A DNA stretch of 64,000 nucleotides from Guptibacillus hwajinpoensis (GTDB lineage Bacteria > Bacillota > Bacilli > Bacillales > Guptibacillaceae). Below are positions 51,510-60,173 of the stretch, piece after piece. A model generated the notes under the pieces. That model was given only the letters and a program-made list of their open reading frames with translations. It did not search any database and was not told where the DNA came from. Position 1 is the stretch's first letter. Every line of letters starts with the position of its first letter. The stretch lies in the NCBI RefSeq assembly GCF_029277305.1, contig NZ_CP119526.1. One strand, written 5' to 3'. The translations under genes and the position numbers were made by a program.

Positions 51510-52826
51510 TTACTTTTCTAATTTCTCATTCATTTCTTTCTCCATTGCAGCAGCAGCTTCTTCAGGTGTTTCTTCTCCTGCGATTGCTTTTGATACATGG
51601 ATTTGAATGATTTCAGAAATTTCAGGATAGTTCGGTGCTACTGGTCGGGAAACAGCTGCTTCAAGAGCAGTTTGGAACCCTTCTTCACCAAAGAATGGGT
51701 TTGCATCAATGATTTCTTGGTCATCGAATAGAGCTGGAAGTGTTGGTGCGTGTGAACCTACAATTGCATCAATTTTCTGTCCTTCTTCACTAGTCATGAA
51801 CTTCAATAGTTCCCAAGCTTCTTGTGGATGCTCAGAGAAGTTGTTGATAGCTGACATCCAACCACCAAGAGCCGCTGCAGAACCTGCGTCACCTTCAGGA
51901 AGAGGAGCTACTTCTACGTTACCAACAATTTTAGATTGCTCTTCATCATTAGCAAGTGCGTACTGGTAAGGCCAGTTACGGATAAATGGAGATTGACCTT
52001 CAATAAATGCAGTGTGAGATTCTACTTCAGTGAACGTGTTAATGTTTCCTGGAACGAAATCTGAGTTTGCAATTTCAACCAACTTAGAAAGTCCTTTAAT
52101 TGCTTCAGGGCTATTGATTACAACTTCGCCATTCTCATCGATGAACGCGCCACCATAAGAAGCTACGAATTCTACAGCATTTGTAACAAGACCTTCATAT
52201 TGCTTCGCTTGCATAAGGTAACCAAACTTCGTACCATCTTGACCTTTTAGTTCAGAAGCTTGAGTCATAAGATCGTCCCATGTTTTTGGAGCTTCAGACA
52301 CTAAATCAGTACGGTAGAACAGCATACCTGCATCAATAAACTTCGGCATTGCCCACTGCTTACCATTAAATGTTGCTGCAGAAACTGGACCCTGGTTATA
52401 GTCGTCCATGTTAATGCTATCTTTCTGGATGAAGCGATCAAGAGGTAATACATAACCTGCTTGTGCGAACTCAGCTGGCCAGATTACATCGATATCGAAT
52501 ACATCAATCTCAGATGATTCTGCGTTCAGCATCGTTACATATGCATCGTGTTGTGCACCTGTATCAGTTGGCATTTCACGGAATTCTACATCGATATTAG
52601 GATTCTGTTTCTCAAATTCTTCAATCATCGCATCAGTTGCACCTGTTGCATCTTTACCACGTGCATAAACGATTGTGACCTTTTCTCCTTCTCCAGAACT
52701 CGCATTTTCGTCTCCTGAATTAGTGTTGCTGTTTGAAGATGAATTGTTTGAAGAGCTACAGGCAGATAGTACTAGAATTAGAGCCAATACGATAAAAAGA
52801 AGCTTACTATTCTTCAAAATTCTCAT
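51510..52826 (-). CDS. thuE: Extracellular sugar-binding lipoprotein of ABC transporter
   Basis: 438 aa, SBP_bac_1. Lipobox LILVLSAC with lipidated Cys23, then a Ser/Asn-rich linker, then VTIVYARGKDATGATDAMIE and further CUT1-type sequence. It captures a carbohydrate outside the cell. ATG 52826 follows AAGGGGGACAAACTG. The promoter region carries three tandem operators (52853-52904). Substrate unknown; a disaccharide or glycoside is likely from the operon. Confidence 0.9.
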   Translation of the reverse strand: MRILKNSKLLFIVLALILVLSACSSSNNSSSNSNTNSGDENASSGEGEKVTIVYARGKDATGATDAMIEEFEKQNPNIDVEFREMPTDTGAQHDAYVTMLNAESSEIDVFDIDVIWPAEFAQAGYVLPLDRFIQKDSINMDDYNQGPVSAATFNGKQWAMPKFIDAGMLFYRTDLVSEAPKTWDDLMTQASELKGQDGTKFGYLMQAKQYEGLVTNAVEFVASYGGAFIDENGEVVINSPEAIKGLSKLVEIANSDFVPGNINTFTEVESHTAFIEGQSPFIRNWPYQYALANDEEQSKIVGNVEVAPLPEGDAGSAAALGGWMSAINNFSEHPQEAWELLKFMTSEEGQKIDAIVGSHAPTLPALFDDQEIIDANPFFGEEGFQTALEAAVSRPVAPNYPEISEIIQIHVSKAIAGEETPEEAAAAMEKEMNEKLEK

Positions 52827-52852
52827 AACAGTTTGTCCCCCTTAAGTTTGGT

Positions 52853-52904
52853 TGTAATCGATTTCAATAAGTTGTAATCGATTACAATAAAGATAGCGCT
52901 TACA
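52853..52904. promoter_or_regulatory. Three tandem LacI/CRE-type operators before the sugar operon
   Basis: Site 1 TGTAATCGATTTCA (52853-52866) and site 2 TGTAATCGATTACA (52873-52886) are 20 bp apart centre to centre. A weaker third, AGATAGCGCTTACA, is at 52891-52904. Sites 1 and 2 fit the CcpA cre consensus TGWAANCGNTNWCA exactly; because the same sequence also precedes the adjacent lacI gene, they are probably sites for that regulator too. Confidence 0.8.
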
Positions 52905-52913
52905 ATGTTGTTA

Positions 52914-53903
52914 TTATGTTGAATCACGAATAACTAGTGATAGAGGCAGTTCAATAACGGCTTGACTCATTCGTTCCCGTATACCATTCAAACACTCAAT
53001 GAAAACGGTCATCGCTCTTGCGCCGATTTCGTCACCTGGTTGATAGATGGTTGTTAGTTCTGGTTCAATTAAACTCGCGATCGGTTGATCATCAAAACCG
53101 AGAATAGCTATATCCCGCGGTACATGAAGACCATGTGTTCTAGCTTCCTTCACCATTGCTGATGCAACCTCGTCCCCACCAGTAAAAATAGCAGTTGGTC
53201 GATCGGAAAGCTGAAGGATTTGCTGAAATACTCGTTTACCATCTTCCATCGTGTATGTATCACGGAAGATCCAATCTGACTTCATGTCAATTCCAGCTTC
53301 TTCTATCGCTTTGAAGAATCCAAGGCGTCTGTCAAAGGACAAGCCACTCGTTGAGCCCATGCAGTATGCGATTTTCTTGTGGCCTTTCTCTATCAGATGC
53401 CGAGTACCTAAATAGCTACCCTGTATCTGATCCAGACGAACCATTGGAACAGTCGCTTCGTGATGGTATTCATTGCACAAGATAATTGGTCCATATGCTG
53501 TATAAGGCTGAATATACTCCCACTCATTTTCAATAGAAGTAAAAATAACGCCATCAACTTGTTTTGTTTGGAGCAAGTTAAGAAAGTCAATTTCCTTCTT
53601 CTTACTTGATTTAGTCTGACAGATAATCAGCTGAAACCCATTTGCTTCAGCTACTCTCTCAATTCCATCTAGGATTAAAGTGAAAAATGGATTAGTCAAT
53701 CTTGGAATTAAGACAGCTACTACATTCGTCTTGCGATTACGTAGATTTCTAGCAGATGTGTTGGGAAAATACCCAAGCTCTTTCATTGCATCATGTACTA
53801 ACTTGCGCTTGTCTTCAGATACGTGTGGATAATCATTAATGACGCGTGACACAGTTGCACTTGATAAACCTGTATACTTTGCGACATCAGCAATTGTAGC
53901 CAT
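52914..53903 (-). CDS. LacI family transcriptional regulator
   Basis: 329 aa. N-terminal HTH TIADVAKYTGLSSATVSRVI and hinge YFPNTSARNLRNRKTNVVAV, then a periplasmic-binding-type effector domain ending in the usual VIRDS. Represses the adjacent operon and itself, judged by operators at 52853-52904 and 53946-53973. The inducer should be the transported sugar or a breakdown product. ATG 53903 follows GGGGGAGGATTTAAC. Confidence 0.92.
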   Translation of the reverse strand: MATIADVAKYTGLSSATVSRVINDYPHVSEDKRKLVHDAMKELGYFPNTSARNLRNRKTNVVAVLIPRLTNPFFTLILDGIERVAEANGFQLIICQTKSSKKKEIDFLNLLQTKQVDGVIFTSIENEWEYIQPYTAYGPIILCNEYHHEATVPMVRLDQIQGSYLGTRHLIEKGHKKIAYCMGSTSGLSFDRRLGFFKAIEEAGIDMKSDWIFRDTYTMEDGKRVFQQILQLSDRPTAIFTGGDEVASAMVKEARTHGLHVPRDIAILGFDDQPIASLIEPELTTIYQPGDEIGARAMTVFIECLNGIRERMSQAVIELPLSLVIRDST

Positions 53904-53945
53904 GTTAAATCCTCCCCCGAAAGTTCAAAAGACCCTCCCTTCTTT

Positions 53946-53973
53946 TGTAATCGATTTCATGAAATCGATTACA
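53946..53973. promoter_or_regulatory. Double LacI/CRE operator upstream of lacI gene
   Basis: TGTAATCGATTTCA (53946-53959) and TGAAATCGATTACA (53960-53973) abut, together a perfect 28-bp palindrome. Located 42 bp before the regulator's ATG, consistent with autoregulation. Confidence 0.85.
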
Positions 53974-54032
53974 TTTATCTTAGCTCAAGTTCACAAAATG
54001 TTCAACATTATTTTTAGAATTTTTCTAAAAAT

Positions 54033-54785
54033 TTATTTCTGAAGCTGAAGTTTCCTTAGATACTGGTAGCTTTGTGTAACACTCTCGATTGGATCGTAGT
54101 CACAATTATCCTGCTCAACAACCCACCACTTAACGCCACTTTCCTTACCTTGCTCAAGGACTTCGTCAATCGGTATGTTACCCGTACCAAGAATGACAGT
54201 CTCTTCCCTCTCATCATCCGAGCGATCTTTCAGATGAACGATTGGCGTTCTTCCAGCAAATTTCTTCATCCATTCAACAGGATCATGTCCGACCATATTA
54301 AGCCAATAAATATCAAACTCAGCTTGAATAGATTCATCTGCTTTAAGAATGTAATACAGTTCGCTTCCATCTAGATTACGTCCAAGTTCAAAATCATGAT
54401 GGTGATAACACAGCTCAAGGTTATGCTCAGCACAAATGGCAGCTGCCTTTTTCATGATGTTAGCCACTTCTTTAAAATCTTCACTTGTTCTTCTTTCAGG
54501 TGGCAACCACGGACAAACGATACGAGAATTACCAAGCGCAACTTGCTCCTTAATCACTTCGTCTAAATCATTCTCTATTCGCTCAATTGGAATATGATGC
54601 CCAATAACAGCTAAATCAAGTGCATCCAATTTCTCCTTCACTTCTTCAGGATTATAGTTGTATAAGCCCGCTAACTCTACTCCTTCATACCCAATCCCTG
54701 CAACTCTCTCAAGAGTTCCAAAGAAATTTTTCTCACATTCATTTCTCAATGTATAAAGCTGTAAACCAACACCTATTTCGTTCAT
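54033..54785 (-). CDS. Sugar phosphate isomerase/epimerase (TIM barrel)
   Basis: 250 aa AP_endonuc_2 barrel: GVGLQLYTLRNECEKN, ELCYHHHDFE, EFDIYWLNMVG and PIVHLKDR, with the Glu in WVVEQDNCD. Second epimerase in this cluster, upstream of the lacI gene. ATG 54785 follows AAAGGAGAGAGAC. Could isomerise the keto-sugar made by the Gfo/Idh/MocA enzymes; no proof. Confidence 0.85.
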   Translation of the reverse strand: MNEIGVGLQLYTLRNECEKNFFGTLERVAGIGYEGVELAGLYNYNPEEVKEKLDALDLAVIGHHIPIERIENDLDEVIKEQVALGNSRIVCPWLPPERRTSEDFKEVANIMKKAAAICAEHNLELCYHHHDFELGRNLDGSELYYILKADESIQAEFDIYWLNMVGHDPVEWMKKFAGRTPIVHLKDRSDDEREETVILGTGNIPIDEVLEQGKESGVKWWVVEQDNCDYDPIESVTQSYQYLRKLQLQK

Positions 54786-54906
54786 TTGTCTCTCTCCTTT
54801 TTCAATAACGTTACAATTAGAAATTGCTCAATGCAAAGGTCCAGTGGTGACCTACTCCACATGTTTCGATAAAACGACTTGAAACCCTTTTTTATTACAA
54901 AAAAAC

Positions 54907-55794
54907 CTACGTTTCATTATGAACTTTCTCTGTATTCTGTCGAATTTGTTCACCGATGTATTTTAGCGAAGCACTTGATCCATATGTTCCATGACTTAAA
55001 CCATTTTCATCCCGTTTGCTTCCGAGACCGATAAACTGTTCAGATGGTTTAAAGTATAGACCTAACAATGGAATTTTCTTTGATGAGTAATAGCCTATTT
55101 GATAAGCAGCGTCTGGAAACTCACTCAAAAACTGAACCTCTCCAAGGTATGTCTCCTTTTCAATACGCTCAATCCTTTCACAGTGTTCTTTTCCTAATAT
55201 GATAATCAGTGATGGCTCTAGAAAAGCCAAGAGATCGACTACCGAATTCTTTACGAAGTCTGAGTTAAGCAATTCTTCTTTTTCCTTCATTCGCCCTATC
55301 TGCTTTTGAGTTGGAAAAGGGAATAAATCCATGTGAATTACAGGGGTATATGCATTAGCATCATAAAACGATCCTCCCATGCCATTCATGAACGCTTCGA
55401 GCTTACCGCCACCTTTTCTTCCAAACCAACTCCTATAAGCGGTGTCCCGTTCGAAATACGTACGATAGTAATCAATCGTTTTCTCTAACTTCGAATCATC
55501 ATAACGATATTCTTCTAGATTCACATGATTCTCTCTAATAAAGAACCTGGCTTTTTCGTTTTCTAAAAGCTCGTTATGTTGATTCAAAAACTCTTTAGCA
55601 GAGGGATTTGTGCCAACCGTCACGATATTTCCTGGCACGTTTTCACCACGCCACAGTACAGGTGTAGATCGTTTAATGAACTCATTATCAAAAGGCGATT
55701 CACTAATCTCCTTTTGATAATCAATAGCTCGTTTAAGTAGGGATTTTGCGATGCTCATCTTGGATGGTGATAAGTTAGGCGTATGTTGATTCAT
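54907..55794 (-). CDS. Uracil-DNA glycosylase-like fold protein, function unknown
   Basis: 295 aa. NIVTVGTNPSAKEFLNQ resembles motif 1 (GxxP) of the UDG superfamily, and IHMDLFPFPT and DLLAFLEPSLIIILGKEH fit the later strands, in which P-x-x-I-I-x-L-G is typical. SWFGRKGGGKLEAFMNGM may be a substrate loop. Without the catalytic motif in standard form I cannot say it is an active glycosylase. Start ATG 55794 follows AGGAGTGAGTG; GTG 55803 is earlier. Single gene. Confidence 0.6.
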   Translation of the reverse strand: MNQHTPNLSPSKMSIAKSLLKRAIDYQKEISESPFDNEFIKRSTPVLWRGENVPGNIVTVGTNPSAKEFLNQHNELLENEKARFFIRENHVNLEEYRYDDSKLEKTIDYYRTYFERDTAYRSWFGRKGGGKLEAFMNGMGGSFYDANAYTPVIHMDLFPFPTQKQIGRMKEKEELLNSDFVKNSVVDLLAFLEPSLIIILGKEHCERIERIEKETYLGEVQFLSEFPDAAYQIGYYSSKKIPLLGLYFKPSEQFIGLGSKRDENGLSHGTYGSSASLKYIGEQIRQNTEKVHNET

Positions 55795-55880
55795 TTCACT
55801 CACTCCTGTAATAGTCGTTTCTTTTCACTTCATACCCTCTTTCCGCTTGTTGATTCAGATCCAGTGTTCTAGAAACAAAA

Positions 55881-55930
55881 AAAGCCTTCTCTAGTCGTAA
55901 TGTACGTTCCATTACTTTCGAGAAGGCTTT
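55881..55930 (-). terminator. Terminator of yutM
   Basis: AAAGCCTTCTC/GAGAAGGCTTT with inner GTAAT/ATTAC; followed on the minus strand by TTTTTTTGTTT. Ends 13 bp after the yutM stop. Confidence 0.9.
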
Positions 55931-55942
55931 ACTAAAGCGTGA

Positions 55943-56299
55943 TTAACAATTCTCCGGCGTACCAGCGTTCGTCGCTGTTTTAAACGAAGAACCACAGCCG
56001 CATGATGCGATCGCGTTCGGATTGTCGATTGTGAATCCGCCGCCCATCATGTTTTGTTTATAATCAATATTCACACCGTTTAAGACCGGCGCACTTTCTT
56101 TATCCATAATGATTGTAACGCCGTGCTGAGCATCAAGTGCTTCATCGTCGTCATTGATTTCTGTGTCAAAACCCATGCCGTAGCTTAAGCCTGTACAACC
56201 TCCACCTTTAACACCTACACGAAGATATAGACTATCGCCTTCTTCTTGCTTCATCATTTCTTTTACCTGTGCTGCTGCAGCTTCAGATAAATGGATCAT
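55943..56299 (-). CDS. yutM: HesB/IscA (ErpA-like) Fe-S cluster carrier
   Basis: 118 aa. Three conserved Cys: VGVKGGGCTGLSYGM and the C-terminal IASCGCGSSF. A-type carrier that passes Fe-S clusters to target proteins. ATG 56299 follows GGAGGGATTTAT. It lies beside dapF and, farther on, NifU-like yutI, as in B. subtilis. Confidence 0.93.
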   Translation of the reverse strand: MIHLSEAAAAQVKEMMKQEEGDSLYLRVGVKGGGCTGLSYGMGFDTEINDDDEALDAQHGVTIIMDKESAPVLNGVNIDYKQNMMGGGFTIDNPNAIASCGCGSSFKTATNAGTPENC

Positions 56300-56371
56300 A
56301 TAAATCCCTCCAATCACCGTATTGCTACTATTAGTATACCGCGCCTTTTAATTGAGCTCAACAGATGACAC

Positions 56372-56569
56372 TTATCTTACAGCTGTGCTCAATTCTTTAG
56401 CCTGGTATTTATATTTCAACTGCAATATTAGATTATGCGTCTCATCGAGTTTTTGACTATACTCTAGTACATCGGGATGATTTAAACCGAGGACCATAGC
56501 AGATTGTGTCATTTTTGCTCGTAGAATTTCAATTTCATTGTTGTATCGCTGCATTGTTTCACAGTCCAA
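56372..56569 (-). CDS. Spo0E-like aspartyl-phosphate phosphatase
   Basis: 65 aa from TTG 56569, nine bases after GAGAGGGG; a GTG at 56593 is too close to its AGGAGGAA. Two helices with YNNEIEILRAKMTQSAMVLG and the family's SQKLD signature in VLEYSQKLDETHNLI. Spo0E-type enzymes dephosphorylate Spo0A-P and delay sporulation. Between yutM and dapF. The start is uncertain. Confidence 0.82.
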   Translation of the reverse strand: MDCETMQRYNNEIEILRAKMTQSAMVLGLNHPDVLEYSQKLDETHNLILQLKYKYQAKELSTAVR

Positions 56570-56641
56570 GACTTGAGTCCCCTCTCTAATCACTTCCTCC
56601 TATTATTCTACATGATTATCCTTTTATTTACAAACCATTAC

Positions 56642-57502
56642 CTAACCTTGTGAATAAAAGACTCCTGTCGTGATCGTTACAGCAGGACCTGTCATCCAAA
56701 CATGATCATCTTTGGCCCAAGTAATGAAAAGGTCACCACCAGCAAGATGAACCGTTACTTCAGTTCCTTTAGACGTTTTCTCATTTAATACGCCAGCCAC
56801 AACAGCAGCACAAGCACCAGTACCACAAGCCTGTGTGATTCCTGAGCCACGTTCCCATACGCGGAAATGAAATTCCTTGTCCGAAACCACTTCTACAAAT
56901 TCTACGTTAATGCTTTCTGGGAACATCTCATGATCTGTAAAATAAGGTCCGGCAGTTGTAAGGGGTGCTGCTTCAATCTCGTCTACAAACATCACCATAT
57001 GTGGGTTCCCCATTGAAACACCAGTCATATGAAATACGTTTTCCTCAAATTGAACTGATTCGTTAATCACTTTATCATTTGATTCACCACTCATTGGGAG
57101 ACTGCCTCTTGTCCACTGTGGTTTCCCCATATCAATCGTAACCGTATCAACGCGATCATATTTGAGATGAACTTCTGCCTGTACAATTCCACCTAGTGTT
57201 TCAATGGCGAATTTCTCAGCAGATACAATGCCATTCTCATAAGCATATTTCGCCACACAGCGTAATCCATTTCCACAGTTTTTACCTTCAGATCCGTCTT
57301 TATTAAAAATCCTCATTTTAACCTCAGCAAGCTCAGACGGACAAATTAGAATCATTCCGTCTGAACCAATGCCAGTATAGAGATTTGAAACTTCAATCGC
57401 GTACTGTGGAAGCTTCTCTTCTGGCAATTGTTCTTCAAATTGGTTTATATAAATATAATTATTTCCTAATCCGTGCATTTTTGTATAAGTTATTTCACGC
57501 AA
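56642..57502 (-). CDS. dapF: Diaminopimelate epimerase
   Basis: 286 aa. Converts LL- to meso-diaminopimelate for lysine and peptidoglycan. Two catalytic Cys: GSEGKNCGNGLRCVAKYA and ITQACGTGACAAVVA. N-terminal TKMHGLGNNYIY. Preferred start TTG 57502 (MREITYTKMHG), eight bases after AAGAGTG, aligning with B. subtilis; ATG 57523, directly after the upstream stop, is the alternative and has GGAAGAG. Confidence 0.95.
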   Translation of the reverse strand: MREITYTKMHGLGNNYIYINQFEEQLPEEKLPQYAIEVSNLYTGIGSDGMILICPSELAEVKMRIFNKDGSEGKNCGNGLRCVAKYAYENGIVSAEKFAIETLGGIVQAEVHLKYDRVDTVTIDMGKPQWTRGSLPMSGESNDKVINESVQFEENVFHMTGVSMGNPHMVMFVDEIEAAPLTTAGPYFTDHEMFPESINVEFVEVVSDKEFHFRVWERGSGITQACGTGACAAVVAGVLNEKTSKGTEVTVHLAGGDLFITWAKDDHVWMTGPAVTITTGVFYSQG

Positions 57503-57523
57503 TGCTTTCACTCTTTCTGTCAT

Positions 57524-57763
57524 TTAATGGCTCTTCCGAACAGCTTCTGTTGTCCAGAAATAATCATGATCTATTTTTTCAATTACAAGCTTTCCGTTAC
57601 AGCAAGGCATCACGAGCCTCGTTTTAATTTCTTCACAACCCTGTTTGTAATCTCTCTCCGTCATAGGTGTTAGAACGTTCTCACTATGACAAAACGGGCA
57701 TTGCGGAATATAGACGTCACCCATCATACGATCGTATGGCAGTGTATGTTCAAAGCTACTCAA
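57524..57763 (-). CDS. Small zinc-ribbon-like protein
   Basis: 79 aa from TTG 57763 after AGGAGGGGATCACTG. PQCPFCHSENVLTP and MPCCNGKLVI give a CxxC and a CC pair that could bind zinc. Stop codon abuts dapF (TAAATG), so the two are probably co-translated. I cannot name the family. Confidence 0.72.
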   Translation of the reverse strand: MSSFEHTLPYDRMMGDVYIPQCPFCHSENVLTPMTERDYKQGCEEIKTRLVMPCCNGKLVIEKIDHDYFWTTEAVRKSH

Positions 57764-58127
57764 CAGTGATCCCCTCCTGTCTTTTATTTAGACAAGTATA
57801 CCGTAATCAAACGAAAAAACAACATTCCTTTGCCTATATTAATTCGTTTAGTATTATTGAGATGATTGTTAGGAGATAAGGTCCTCCGGGGGATGACTCG
57901 CTTTCCGCGGGGCATGCGCTGAGCCTCCTCCGGATCTTGCCGAAGTTGGCGCTTAAAATCTCTCTCTTTTGACGTTAACAGGAACTAGAATTTTTGGACT
58001 TCTGCTTTTTTTATGTTCTTATTTTTCAGTCCTCGATGATTGGAGTGCAAATCACCCACCCTCTCATTGCAACAAAGTATACGAAAAGAGCCAATAAAAA
58101 AAAGCCTCTATATAAGAGGCTTTCAAT
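57764..58127. other. Intergenic region with partial GGAGCGG-type repeat
   Basis: 364 bp. A degenerate reverse fragment at about 57885-57946 has GACTCGCTTTCCGCGGGGCA and GAGCCTCCTCCGG, matching the central part of the GGAGCGGAAGG repeat. The yutK terminator is at 58101. No gene seen. Confidence 0.55.
58101..58123 (-). terminator. Terminator of yutK
   Basis: AAAGCCTCT/AGAGGCTTT, loop ATATA; followed on the minus strand by TTTTTTATTGG. Confidence 0.92.
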
Positions 58128-59351
58128 TTAGAAGATAAGCATACCAGCAATCGCTGCGTTTAACAGGTTAGCAAGCGTACCTGCAAGGATCGCGCGCATT
58201 CCAAATTTCGCAATTTCAGGGCGACGGCTTGGTGCAAGTCCACCAAGTCCTCCAAGAAGGATTGCAAGAGATGAGAAGTTCGCGAATCCACAAAGAGCGA
58301 AACTGATAATAGCGACTGATTTATCAGTAAGAGTTCCTGCACCAATTTCAGGACCGAATGCAGAGAAAGCAACGAATTCGTTAAGAATAAGTTTCTGACC
58401 GATATAGTTACCAGCTTGAACTGCATCCTGCCATGGAACTCCAATGACAAATGCTAATGGAGAGAAAACATAACCAAGAATTTGTTCAATCGTAATATCT
58501 CCGTATCCGAAGAGTCCACCAATTCCACCAAGTAATCCGTTGAAAAGTGCAATAAGTGCGATAAACGAGAGAAGCATTGCCCCTACGTTTAATGCAAGTT
58601 TAAGACCATCAGATGCACCGTGTGCTGCTGCATCAATTACGTTAACGTGATCTTCGTTACGTTCCATTTTAATCTCATTTGCTGTTTCAGATTCTTCCGT
58701 TTCAGGCATGATTAACTTCGCCATCAATAGACCAGCTGGAGCTGCCATGAAACTTGCAGCAAGCAAGTACTCAAGTGGAACACCTAGAAGAGAATATCCA
58801 ATAAGTACTGAACCCGCTACTGAAGCAAGTCCACCTGTCATAACTGCAAATAACTCAGATTTCGTCATTTTATCAATATAAGGTTTGATGACTAGTGGTG
58901 CTTCCGTTTGACCGACAAAGATATTAGCTGTTGCAGAGAGTGACTCAGCTTTACTTGTTCCAAGTGCTTTTGAAATCGCTCCACCAAGAATTTTAATTAC
59001 CCACTGCATAATACCCAGGTAATAGAGGACGGAGATTAAAGATGAGAAGAAAATAATGATGGTTAATACTTGAAAAGCAAATATAAAACCGATGCTCTCA
59101 TTCCCAATTAGTCCACCGAATAGGAAAGCTATTCCGTCATTCGCATAATTTATAATATCTTGCACTCTTAATGAGAGCCATTTCAGTCCAGCTTTACCCG
59201 CTTCCCATTTTAATACTACGAATGCGAACGCTACCTGAATAGCAAGTGCACCAAGAACCGTACGGAGATTAATCGCTTTGCGGTTTGTAGAAAAGATAAG
59301 TGCGATGGCAAATAGGACTGCCATACCACCTAATCCCCATAGAATTTGCAT
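58128..59351 (-). CDS. yutK: NupC-family concentrative nucleoside transporter
   Basis: 407 aa, about 8-9 hydrophobic helices. Visible family pieces are GGLIGNESIGFIFAFQVL, ANIFVGQTEAPLVIKPYI, MTGGLASVAGSVLIGYSLLG and ISFALCGFANFSSLAILLGG. Imports nucleosides with H+ or Na+. ATG 59351 follows GAGGGGTGTAAAAT. Confidence 0.92.
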   Translation of the reverse strand: MQILWGLGGMAVLFAIALIFSTNRKAINLRTVLGALAIQVAFAFVVLKWEAGKAGLKWLSLRVQDIINYANDGIAFLFGGLIGNESIGFIFAFQVLTIIIFFSSLISVLYYLGIMQWVIKILGGAISKALGTSKAESLSATANIFVGQTEAPLVIKPYIDKMTKSELFAVMTGGLASVAGSVLIGYSLLGVPLEYLLAASFMAAPAGLLMAKLIMPETEESETANEIKMERNEDHVNVIDAAAHGASDGLKLALNVGAMLLSFIALIALFNGLLGGIGGLFGYGDITIEQILGYVFSPLAFVIGVPWQDAVQAGNYIGQKLILNEFVAFSAFGPEIGAGTLTDKSVAIISFALCGFANFSSLAILLGGLGGLAPSRRPEIAKFGMRAILAGTLANLLNAAIAGMLIF

Positions 59352-59647
59352 ATTTTACACCCCTCGTGAATTATTGAATCCGTTTATAAGCTTAGACTAC
59401 CCCATTACCAGATTTAAAATAGAAATATTATAGCAATCAGCTAAATATAGCGCTTACAAACAGTCTTTTGTGTCTGAAAATTCGACATTTTTCGCACACA
59501 TGCGGAAAATAAAAAGTCTGCTCTCTCTCTATCAGACTTCCGAACCTTAGTTATTATAACACAGAAAAAAATGAATGAAAGCCCTTAATTACGTTCATCT
59601 AATATTCTAATTATTTGGCTATGTTACCTCATATTGTTGATTTCTCA

Positions 59648-59736
59648 ATTTTTGGCTCATTCGAGTGAAACCTCAGTTTCACGCGCCTTTCAGCTCTGCT
59701 GAATGGTCACCACAGGGCGTAAATGAGCAAAAAATC
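59648..59736. repeat. Cloverleaf repeat, copy C (collapsed, 89 bp)
   Basis: Outer arms ATTTTTGGCTCATT (59648-59661) and AATGAGCAAAAAATC (59722-59736), first hairpin CGAGTGAAAC/GTTTCACGCG and second CCTTTCAGC/GCTGAATGG, each with one broken pair. The third arm keeps only its right half (GGTCACCACAGGGCG), as expected for a deletion between two GGTC direct repeats of copy B's arm. The stop codon of yuzB (59735-59737) lies inside the right outer arm. Confidence 0.85.
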
Positions 59737-59959
59737 AACATTGTTCATTAAGATAGCCAATTATTTTATCGATTAACGCTTCAGCGCTATCCGCATGAAT
59801 GAGAACGCCTGCCACAATGGCAAAGGCTTCAGAGTAACAATTTCCACAATAACCAAGACATCCATAGTCCACTAAATTCGTATTCGGTATCTTTTCCAAT
59901 TCTCTCCAAACAACCATATTTTCTCTAAGGTTGCCGGCACAAAACTCAATTGTAGTCAA
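59735..59959 (-). CDS. yuzB: YuzB-like protein (DUF1450)
   Basis: 74 aa from TTG 59959, ten bases after AAAAGGAG. TIEFCAGNLRENMV, YGCLGYCGNC, and a final helix. Cys pattern GCLxYCGxC is as in B. subtilis YuzB (78 aa). Possibly redox or metal related; function unknown. The last codons and stop run into the cloverleaf copy C. Confidence 0.85.
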   Translation of the reverse strand: MTTIEFCAGNLRENMVVWRELEKIPNTNLVDYGCLGYCGNCYSEAFAIVAGVLIHADSAEALIDKIIGYLNEQC

Positions 59960-60173
59960 ATGAAAGCAACTCCTTTTGATACTCATTTTAGAAATTATAT
60001 TGTACATATGTAGCAGTTTCGCTATACTTTTAACTGTCAGAACTGAAAGAATAGTTAGTATCATTATAGCGCGTGTCGCTTTCTTTTTTCATATTAAATT
60101 CTAAATTCTTCGTGCTATTCAAATCTTAAACGGACACAGCGTTATCGAATTTTACCAAAGGGGACCTCTTATC

